This document shows positions 57,953 through 64,000 of a DNA stretch of 64,000 nt, one piece after another. A model generated the notes under the pieces. It saw nothing but the letters and a program-made list of their open reading frames with translations. It was not told the origin of the DNA and made no database searches. Positions within the stretch are counted from its first letter, which is position 1, and each line of letters opens with the position of its first letter. Both the position numbers and the translations under genes were made by a program. Origin of the DNA: Micromonospora humi (lineage in GTDB: Bacteria; Actinomycetota; Actinomycetes; Mycobacteriales; Micromonosporaceae); contig NZ_FMDM01000002.1 in assembly GCF_900090105.1 (NCBI RefSeq), forward strand, positions 124,001-188,000, given 5' to 3'.

Positions 57953-59296
57953 ATGACCGCTGTGGCGCCGCGACGCGAGGCCGTCGCCCTGCCGCGTGGC
58001 CCGCTGGTCGGGTTCGCCGCCGGCTCGCTGGGCATGGGCGTCTGGGTCACCGTGCCCGGCCTGCTGCTGCTCTACTTCCTCACCGACGTGCTCGCCGTCG
58101 CGCCGTGGCTGGCCGGGCTGACCCTGCTGCTGCCGAAGGTCGCCGACGTGCTGCTGCACCCGTGGATCGGGCACCGCTGCGACGTCGAGCAGGCCCGCCG
58201 GGGCCACCGGCGGCGGCTGCTGCTTGCCGGCTGCGCGTTGCCGCCGGCGTTCGCCGCGTTGTTCGCGGTGCCCGGCGGCCTGACCGGGGCGGGCGCGGCG
58301 GCCTGGGTGGCGGTGTTCTTCGTGGCCGGCAACCTGTTGTTCGCCGCCTACCAGGTGCCCTACCTGGCGACGCCGGCGGACCTGCGGATCGGCTACCACG
58401 AGCGGACCCGGCTGATGGCCTTCCGGATGGTGGTGCTGACCCTCGGCATCCTGGTCTCCGGGCTGCTCGCGCCGCTGCTGGCCGGCGGCGACGACGCCAC
58501 CCGGGCCGGCTACCTGCGGATGGCGGTGCTGCTGGCCGCCGGGATGCTCGCCGCGATGGCGGTCGGGGTGGCCGGAATCGGCCGGCTGCGCCGCGCGGCG
58601 CCCGCCCCGGCGGCCGGGCACGGTGCGGGCGGGTGGCGGGCGCTGGCGGCGAGCCTGCGCGACCGGCAGTTCCGCCGCCTCGCCGGGGCGTACCTGGCCA
58701 TGTCGACCACCACTCACCTGGTGCTGGCCGGGGTGCCCTACTACGCCGAGTACGAGCTGGGCCGCGCCGGGCTGACCACGGTGCTGGTCGCCGCGTTCGT
58801 CGCCCCGGCGCTGCTGGTCACCCCCGGGTGGCTGGTGCTGGCCCGGCGCGTCGGCAAGCAGCGGGCCCTGCTCGGCGCGCAGGCCGCGTTCGCCGCCGGG
58901 TCGCTGGTGCTGGCGATCGGCCGGCCGGCCGGGCTGCCGGTGCTGGTCGCCGCGGTGGCGGTGCTCGGCGTGGCGTTCGCCGGCATGCAGCTGCTGCCGT
59001 TCTCGATGCTGCCCGACGTGATCCGCGCCGCCGGCGCGCCACGGGCCGGCACCTACACCGGGGTGTGGACCGCCACCGAGGCCACCGGCGCCGCGCTGGG
59101 CCCCTACGCGTACGCGTTGTGTCTGGCCGCCGGCGGGTTCGTGGCGTCGGGCGCCGGGCAGACGGTGGTGCAGTCGCCGGGCGCCCTCGCGGCGCTGCGC
59201 TACGGCTTCGGCCTGCTGCCGGCCGCCGTGATGGTGCTCGCGCTGCTGGTGCAGCGCCGCTACACCCTGGACGGCGCCGCCCGCGACGAGCACTAG
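57953..59296 (+). CDS. MFS transporter, GPH/MelB-like
   Basis: 447 residues, about twelve membrane segments. LLLLYFLTDVLAVAPWLAGLTLLLPKVADVLLHPWIGHRCD is the N-terminal GPH/MelB pattern (cation:sugar or lipid symporters), and FAGMQLLPFSMLPDVI the second-half landmark. GGAG lies before ATG 57953. Regulated by the divergent TetR. Possible substrate: a terpenoid or sugar handled by the FMO-SDR pair; inferred from the shared operator. Confidence 0.85.
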   Translation: MTAVAPRREAVALPRGPLVGFAAGSLGMGVWVTVPGLLLLYFLTDVLAVAPWLAGLTLLLPKVADVLLHPWIGHRCDVEQARRGHRRRLLLAGCALPPAFAALFAVPGGLTGAGAAAWVAVFFVAGNLLFAAYQVPYLATPADLRIGYHERTRLMAFRMVVLTLGILVSGLLAPLLAGGDDATRAGYLRMAVLLAAGMLAAMAVGVAGIGRLRRAAPAPAAGHGAGGWRALAASLRDRQFRRLAGAYLAMSTTTHLVLAGVPYYAEYELGRAGLTTVLVAAFVAPALLVTPGWLVLARRVGKQRALLGAQAAFAAGSLVLAIGRPAGLPVLVAAVAVLGVAFAGMQLLPFSMLPDVIRAAGAPRAGTYTGVWTATEATGAALGPYAYALCLAAGGFVASGAGQTVVQSPGALAALRYGFGLLPAAVMVLALLVQRRYTLDGAARDEH

Positions 59297-59308
59297 ACTT
59301 CGCCCCCG

Positions 59309-60460
59309 ATGGACGCCGAGCCCGCCACCGAGACCCGCCCCTGCGCCCACTGTGGCCGGGAGGTGCCGCAGCGCGCCGGCGCCGGCCGCCCGTTCCGCTA
59401 CTGCCGGGACAACGACGGCGCCTGCCAGCGGGCCGCCCGCAACTCGCGGATGCGCCACCGCAACTCCCCCGGCCTGCCCGGGCAGGTGGCGCGGACCTGG
59501 GAGGCGGTGGACCGGCTCGACCAGGTGGTGGAGACGCTCACCGAGGCGCTGCACGCCGAGCTGTCCCCGGCCGGTGTGGAACGACAGCTCGCCGAGCTGC
59601 GCGCCGAGACGGCCGCGCAGGTCGCCGCCGCGCACGCCGAGCGCGACGAGGCCCGCCGCGACGCCGAGGACGCCGCCGCCGCGGCCGCCCGCGACCGGCA
59701 CGCAACCCGCGCCGCGCTGGCCGAGCGCGACACCGCCGGTCAGCGGGCCGAGCGGGCGCACGCGGCGGCCGCCACAGCCGCCGAACGGGCCGCCGCCGCC
59801 GAGACCACCCGCGACGCCGCCCGTGCCGAGGCGGGCGCCGCCCAGGCGTTGCGGGTGCAGGCCGAACGTGACCGCGACGCCGCGCGCGTCGAGCTGCGCG
59901 CCGTGCGCGCCGAACGCGACGCCGAGCGGCAGCGGGTCGCCGAGTTGACCGCCGAACGCGACGCCGCGCGCGCCGACGCCGAACGCGCCACCCGCTCCGC
60001 CGCCGAGGCCTTGGACCGGGCGCACCGCCTGCGCGCCGAGGCCGACGAGGCCCGCGCCGACGCGCAGGCCGCCCGGGCGCAGGCCGCCGAGGACCGCCGC
60101 GCGGCGCAGGCCGCCGCCGAACACTCCGCCGCCGAGGCCGCCGCCGCCCGGCAGGCCGCCGCGGAGCGTGACCGCGCCGAGGCCGCCCGCGTCGACGCGG
60201 TGGCGGCGGCCGACGCGGCCCGCGCCGAGGCAACCGAGGCGGTGGCGGCCCGGGCCGCCGAGCGGGAGGCGTTGCGCGGCGAGCTGGCCGAGGCCCGGCG
60301 TGCCGCCGCCGCGGCGCAGGCGCGCGGGAGCGACCTGGCGGCGCGCCTGGCCGCCGCCGAGACCGACCGGGATGCCGCGACGCGCCGCGCCGGGCAGCTC
60401 GCCGACCAGGTCAGCGACCTGGCGGGCGCGTTGGCGTCGCTCGGGTCGCGCGCCGGCTGA
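59309..60460 (+). CDS. Coiled-coil protein with N-terminal zinc-finger-like Cys cluster
   Basis: 383 residues. CAHCGREVPQ and YCRDNDGACQRAARN (residues 12-44) make a four-Cys cluster likely to bind zinc. From about 60 to the end the protein is an Ala/Glu/Arg heptad coiled coil (AERDEARRDAEDAAAAAARDRHATRAALAERD...), more than 300 residues with no break. Similar Ala-rich coiled coils are annotated in actinomycetes as chromosome segregation ATPase-like, but no Walker motif is present here. The -10 TAGACT overlaps the stop of the transporter gene. Confidence 0.7.
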   Translation: MDAEPATETRPCAHCGREVPQRAGAGRPFRYCRDNDGACQRAARNSRMRHRNSPGLPGQVARTWEAVDRLDQVVETLTEALHAELSPAGVERQLAELRAETAAQVAAAHAERDEARRDAEDAAAAAARDRHATRAALAERDTAGQRAERAHAAAATAAERAAAAETTRDAARAEAGAAQALRVQAERDRDAARVELRAVRAERDAERQRVAELTAERDAARADAERATRSAAEALDRAHRLRAEADEARADAQAARAQAAEDRRAAQAAAEHSAAEAAAARQAAAERDRAEAARVDAVAAADAARAEATEAVAARAAEREALRGELAEARRAAAAAQARGSDLAARLAAAETDRDAATRRAGQLADQVSDLAGALASLGSRAG

Positions 60461-60519
60461 GCGGCCACGGACCGGGACGGGGCAGCGCGACGTCGGCGTG
60501 CCGGGCGAGGATCGACGGC

Positions 60520-61107
60520 ATGGGAAAGACGTACGAGCGCATCGACGGCCGGCTGCGGGAGTTCATCGAGGCGCAGCCGATGTTCTTCGTGGCCACCGCC
60601 CCGCTTGCCGGCGACGGCACGGTCAACCTGTCCCCCAAGGGCCTGCGGGGCACGCTGGCGGTGCTCGACGAGCACACCGTGGCCTACCTCGACTTCGCCG
60701 GCAGCAACGCCGAGACCATCGCCCACCTGCGGGAGAACGGCCGGGTCACGCTGATGTGGTGCGCGTTCGACGGCCCGCCGAACATCGTGCGGGTGCACGG
60801 GCGCGGTGAGCCGGTGTTCCGCGACGATCCGCGCTGGCCCGACCTGCTGCGACACTTCGACGTCGACCCGACGCCGCACGGGTTGCGGGCGGTGATCGTG
60901 GTGCGCGCCCAGCTGGTCCGCGACACCTGCGGCTACGCGGTGCCGCTGATGAGCTACGACGCCGATCGCGACCTGCACGGGCGTCGTTTCGCCCGGGAGG
61001 ACGACACGTCGCTGTCGGCCTACTTCGCCGGCAAGGAGCACGTCGCGCGCAGCATCGACGGGCTGCCCGGCCTGCCGTTGCCGCTGCCTCCCACGCCGGC
61101 GCGCTGA
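60520..61107 (+). CDS. Pyridoxamine 5'-phosphate oxidase-fold protein
   Basis: 195 residues. FFVATAPLAGDGTVNLSPKGLRGTLAVLDEHTVAYLDFAGSNAETIAHLRENGRVTLMW is the flavin- or F420-binding split-barrel motif of PPOX proteins. The C-terminal half carries the family's RDTCGYAVPLMSY. Substrate unknown; F420 or FMN is possible. ATG 60520 stands alone; convergent with the POT transporter. Confidence 0.85.
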   Translation: MGKTYERIDGRLREFIEAQPMFFVATAPLAGDGTVNLSPKGLRGTLAVLDEHTVAYLDFAGSNAETIAHLRENGRVTLMWCAFDGPPNIVRVHGRGEPVFRDDPRWPDLLRHFDVDPTPHGLRAVIVVRAQLVRDTCGYAVPLMSYDADRDLHGRRFAREDDTSLSAYFAGKEHVARSIDGLPGLPLPLPPTPAR

Positions 61108-61116
61108 GCCCACCGG

Positions 61117-62598
61117 TCAGTGGATGCCGGCCATCAGGCCGCGGATCTGGCGGGTGAACATCACCGCCGCCAGGCCCAGCACCACCGACGCCAGCCCGAA
61201 GGTGAGGAAATAGGTCGACTGCGACCAGCTCTGCGCCAGCCGGGCCACCTGGCCACCGATCGCGTCGCCGACGGCGGTGGCGAGGAACCACAGGCCGAGC
61301 ATCTGGCTGGCGTACTTCACCGGGGCGAGTTTCGTGGTGGCGGACAGGCCCACCGGGCTCAGCGACAGCTCGCCGGCGACCTGGATCGCGTAGACCGCGA
61401 CGAGCCACCACGGTGAGACCAGGTCGCCGCCGACGGCGGCGCGCGCCGCGGCGGCCATCAGCACGAACGACAGGCCGTTGAGCACCAGGCCGACGGCGAA
61501 CTTCGTCGGCGTGGACACCCGGTGGCCGAGTTTGAGCCACAGCCACGCGGCCAGCGGCGCGCCGATGATGATCAGGATCGGGTTGACCGACTGCAGCCAG
61601 GACGCCGGGAAGGTGAACCCGCCCACGTTCCGGTCGGTGCGGTCGGCGGCGAAGATGTTCAGCACCGACCCGGCCTGGTCGTAGATCAGCCAGAACGCGG
61701 CGGCGAAGACGAACAACCACACGTACGCCTTCATCCGGCTGCGTTCGGTGTCGCTGATCTCCCGGTCGGTGAGGATCCGCGTGAAGTAGCCGACGGTCAC
61801 CAGCACGGTGAGCACGGCGAGCAGGTTGACCACCGTGTCGACGGTGAACCAGCCGGCCACCAGGAGCACGAGCAGCGCCAGCAGCAGCACGCCGACGGCG
61901 ATGCCGGCGCGGGTCAACGCCCGGCGGCGGTCGGCGCCCAGCAGCGGGTCGGCCGGGCGGGCGCCGGCGTCGCCGAGGTTGCGCCGCCCGGCCACGTACT
62001 GCAGCACGCCGAAGGTCATGCCGACGGCGGCCGCGCCGAACCCCAGATGCCAGTTGATCTTCTCGCCGAGGAAGCCGGTGATCAGCGGGGCGATGAACGC
62101 GCCCAGGTTGATGCCCATGTAGAAGATGGAGAACCCGGCGTCGCGGCGCGGCGAGTCCCGCTCGTACAGGTCGCCGACCATGGTGGAGATGTTGGGTTTG
62201 AGCAGGCCGGTGCCGAGCACGATCAGCGTCATGCCGGCGAACACGCTCCACCCGGTGGGGATCGCCATCACGTAGTGCCCGGCGGCGATGACCACGCCGC
62301 CCCACAGCACGCTGCGCCGCGCCCCGATCAGCCGGTCGGCGACCCAGCCGCCGGGCAGCGCCATCAGGTAGACCATGGCGTTGTAGGTGCCGTAGACGGC
62401 GTTGGCGGTGGACTCGCCGATGCCGAGGCCGCCGTCGGCGACCGCCGCGGTCAGGTACAGCACCAGGATGGCCCGCATGCCGTAGAAGCTGAACCGCTCC
62501 CACATCTCGGTGAGGAAGAGGGTGGACAGCGCCCGCGGGTGACCGAAGAACGTCTTCCCTGCGGGCGGTCGGGCCCCGACCGGCGCGTCACTGCTCAT
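61117..62598 (-). CDS. POT/PTR2-family peptide transporter
   Basis: 493 residues with twelve to fourteen membrane segments. EMWERFSFYGMRAILVLYL is the ExxER(F)SYYG motif of proton-dependent oligopeptide transporters, and GTGLLKPNISTMVGDLYE and FSIFYMGINLGAFIAP are the PTR2 signatures. It imports di- and tripeptides with protons. GGAGGTGACG lies before ATG 62598. Confidence 0.93.
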   Translation of the reverse strand: MSSDAPVGARPPAGKTFFGHPRALSTLFLTEMWERFSFYGMRAILVLYLTAAVADGGLGIGESTANAVYGTYNAMVYLMALPGGWVADRLIGARRSVLWGGVVIAAGHYVMAIPTGWSVFAGMTLIVLGTGLLKPNISTMVGDLYERDSPRRDAGFSIFYMGINLGAFIAPLITGFLGEKINWHLGFGAAAVGMTFGVLQYVAGRRNLGDAGARPADPLLGADRRRALTRAGIAVGVLLLALLVLLVAGWFTVDTVVNLLAVLTVLVTVGYFTRILTDREISDTERSRMKAYVWLFVFAAAFWLIYDQAGSVLNIFAADRTDRNVGGFTFPASWLQSVNPILIIIGAPLAAWLWLKLGHRVSTPTKFAVGLVLNGLSFVLMAAAARAAVGGDLVSPWWLVAVYAIQVAGELSLSPVGLSATTKLAPVKYASQMLGLWFLATAVGDAIGGQVARLAQSWSQSTYFLTFGLASVVLGLAAVMFTRQIRGLMAGIH

Positions 62599-62728
62599 CG
62601 TCACCTCCGGCACGCGTGGTGGGTAACATCCCCGGTGACGGGCGAAACACTCCACCGATTCGGTCGGCTGTCGCGGCCGGTTACCCTTGAGCTTCCCGAC
62701 CCGCGTACGGCCCGGCCGGCGTGGGTGG

Positions 62729-62755
62729 GGAATGGGCGGACGGTGACCGGCCGTT
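62729..62755 (+). promoter_or_regulatory. SigR-type promoter of rbpA
   Basis: GGAAT (62729-62733), 19 bases, GTT (62753-62755) fits the thiol-stress sigma factor SigR consensus GGAAT-N18/19-GTT. In Streptomyces rbpA is a known SigR target. Confidence 0.7.
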
Positions 62756-62795
62756 ACACCTGAGGACCAGCACCACGAACGAGGGGAAGTCGATC

Positions 62796-63137
62796 ATGGG
62801 CGAGCGTATGCTGCGCGGTAGCCGGCTGGGCGCGGTCAGCTACGAATCCGACCGCAACACGGAGCTCGCGCCGCGTCAGACCCGCGAGTACCTGTGCGCC
62901 AAGGGCCACCAGTTCGAGGTGCCGTTCGCCGTCGACGCCGAGGTCCCCACGACCTGGGAGTGCAAGTTCGACGGCAGCGTCGCCCGGCTGGTCGACGGCA
63001 GCGAGCCGGAGCAGAAGAAGGCCAAGCCGCCGCGCACCCACTGGGACATGCTGCTGGAGCGGCGTTCGATCGCCGAGCTGGAGGACATCCTCGCCGAGCG
63101 GCTGCAGGAGGTCCGCACCCGCCGCGGTCGCGCCTGA
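62796..63137 (+). CDS. rbpA: RNA polymerase-binding protein RbpA
   Basis: 113 residues. MLRGSRLGAVSYESDRNTELAPRQ, then YLCAKGHQFEVPFAVDAEVPTTWECKFDG with Cys34, His38 and Cys56 (Zn-binding core), and the sigma-interacting C-terminus THWDMLLERRSIAELEDILAERL. It binds RNA polymerase and sigma and helps open promoters; it also affects rifampicin tolerance. The fourth Cys is Asp59. SigR-type promoter upstream and a strong terminator downstream. Confidence 0.97.
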   Translation: MGERMLRGSRLGAVSYESDRNTELAPRQTREYLCAKGHQFEVPFAVDAEVPTTWECKFDGSVARLVDGSEPEQKKAKPPRTHWDMLLERRSIAELEDILAERLQEVRTRRGRA

Positions 63138-63150
63138 GCACCTGATGCGT

Positions 63151-63185
63151 CGAAGCGCCCCCTGGATCATCCCGGGGGCGCTTCG
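63151..63185. terminator. Hairpin terminator between rbpA and fxsA
   Basis: CGAAGCGCCCCC (63151-63162), 11-base loop, GGGGGCGCTTCG (63174-63185): a 12-bp perfect stem, shared by two convergent genes. Confidence 0.85.
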
Positions 63186-63206
63186 TCACGTCTGGGCGGT
63201 TCCGCC

Positions 63207-63746
63207 TCAGCGGTCCACGATCTCCCCTTCGATCGCCGGGCCGGGCTGCTGCTGCGGCCCGGCCGGCGGCTGCACGGTGTTGGTGGGGGTGGTGGGGGTG
63301 GTGGGCGCCGGTTGCGGCGCGCCGGGATAGACCCGCACCCGGCGCGGACCGAACAGGTCACCGGCGACCATCGACGACACCCGCCGCTCGGTGGCCCGGC
63401 GCACCCCGCCGCCAGCGAGGCGGCGCAGCGGCGGCACCAGCAGCAGCAGGCCCACCACACCGCTGACCAGGCCGGGCAGCGCCAGCAGCAGCGCACCGGC
63501 CAACCCGACCAGACCGTCGGTGACCTGCGCACCCGGCGGCTGGCCGGCCTGCGCGGCGGCCCGGAACCCGCGCCACGCCCGCATCCCCTCGCGGCGCAGC
63601 AGCACCAGCCCCAGCAGCGACGCGGCGAACACCAGCAGCAGCGCCGCGCCGAACCCGACGGCCCGCCCGACCAGCACGAAAACGGCCAGCTCCAGCAGCG
63701 TCAACAGCAGCAGAGCCGGTGGTACGAATCTGAGTCCTCGGCGCAT
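63207..63746 (-). CDS. fxsA: FxsA-family membrane protein
   Basis: 179 residues. Four hydrophobic segments: VPPALLLLTLLELAVFVLVG, GAALLLVFAASLLGLVLLR, GLVGLAGALLLALPGLVSGVVGLLLLVPPL. GAxxxL/LRREGMRAW and PGLVSGVVGLLLLVPPLRR are FxsA landmarks. The C-terminus is a Pro/Thr tail. ATG 63746 is chosen; ATG 63788 is in frame. The rbpA-fxsA-mannose synthase order is conserved in actinobacteria. Confidence 0.9.
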   Translation of the reverse strand: MRRGLRFVPPALLLLTLLELAVFVLVGRAVGFGAALLLVFAASLLGLVLLRREGMRAWRGFRAAAQAGQPPGAQVTDGLVGLAGALLLALPGLVSGVVGLLLLVPPLRRLAGGGVRRATERRVSSMVAGDLFGPRRVRVYPGAPQPAPTTPTTPTNTVQPPAGPQQQPGPAIEGEIVDR

Positions 63747-63801
63747 CTCACCCCATCCGCCCGGTGTGTCCTCACGCCCCTCCAGCATGACACGACCGCG
63801 C

Positions 63802-64000
63802 TCACGGCCACCGGGCCAACGCCCGCGGCCGACCCCGCACCGCCGCCCGGCGGTCCCGCACCCCCCACCGGGTGACCCGCCACAGCGCCTCCGCCACGAT
63901 CAGCGGGCTCATCTTGCTGTCACCGTGCTCCCGTTCGGCGAACGTGATCGGCACCTCGACGATGCGCACCCCGGCCCGGTGCGCCAACCGCGACAGCTCC
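63802..64000 (-). CDS. Polyprenol monophosphomannose synthase, C-terminal end
   Basis: Only the last about 66 codons lie in the window; the 5' part is beyond position 64000. LAHRAGVRIVEVPITFAEREHGDSKMSPLIVAEALWRVTRWGVRD is the C-terminus of GT2-family Ppm1/DPM1-type enzymes, which transfer mannose from GDP-mannose to polyprenyl phosphate at the membrane. Position next to fxsA and rbpA agrees. Confidence 0.88.
   Translation of the reverse strand, partial: ELSRLAHRAGVRIVEVPITFAEREHGDSKMSPLIVAEALWRVTRWGVRDRRAAVRGRPRALARWP

Noticed and set aside
1..64000. tRNA, rRNA or riboswitch genes
   Set aside because: No tRNA-like cloverleaf or conserved T-arm sequence and no known riboswitch core was recognised by eye; a covariance-model search would be decisive.

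Overview
The window is about 74% G+C chromosomal DNA from a filamentous-actinomycete type organism. A Micromonospora-like genus is my guess, from codon use, ECF/anti-sigma and RbpA content, and GTG and leaderless starts. The rbpA / fxsA / polyprenol-phosphate mannose synthase group at the right end is an order I know from actinobacteria. No rRNA, tRNA, CRISPR array, insertion sequence or phage gene was recognised.

1-27 kb: a biosynthetic cluster, cut at the left edge. Two large NRPS genes read leftward. Together they give ArCP-Cy-A-PCP-Cy-A-PCP and docking-Cy-A(MT)-PCP-TE-like, a layout of the pyochelin/yersiniabactin/coelibactin kind that makes aryl-capped thiazoline chains. They are followed by a saccharopine-dehydrogenase-like reductase and a thiazolinyl imine reductase, all in overlapping reading frames. 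Upstream lies a diiron ferritin-like enzyme, and divergent from it a free-standing condensation domain. Next come a GMC oxidoreductase, a glyoxalase-fold protein, three acyl-CoA dehydrogenase-like proteins, a double-hotdog thioesterase, a PlsX-like acyltransferase and a DrrAB-type ABC exporter. Four intergenic regions across this stretch share a CGTATNTG-type element, which suggests one regulon and one pathway. Oddities: the terminal thioesterase lacks its nucleophile and C-terminal His; the first A domain has an unusual code; both A domains of the larger NRPS carry an 11-residue-repeat insertion and have been homogenised at DNA level; the GMC enzyme lacks both usual catalytic residues. No starter-unit synthase or AMP ligase is visible; these may lie left of position 1.

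27-41 kb: mixed chromosomal genes. They include molybdenum-enzyme maturation genes (MocA-like, XdhC-like), a resistance-like cassette (TetR, Vat-type acetyltransferase, macrolide glycosyltransferase), an HNH protein, NUDIX, DUF1062, a decayed dienelactone hydrolase, a methyltransferase operon, an AbiEii-like nucleotidyltransferase pair, and small conserved proteins.

41-50.6 kb: plant-glycan utilisation. GH42 and GH31 are divergent, followed by a ROK regulator, then a GH3 enzyme with a beta-trefoil insertion and its LacI regulator, with two LacI-type palindromes in front.

50.6-64 kb: a secreted metzincin, an ECF sigma/anti-sigma-like pair, NUDIX, an FMO-SDR pair and a MelB-type transporter that share a TetR operator, a lipase-like hydrolase with a divergent MerR, a coiled-coil Zn-finger-like protein, a PPOX-fold protein and a POT peptide transporter. 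Last come rbpA with a SigR-type promoter, fxsA and the 3' end of a polyprenol-phosphate mannose synthase.
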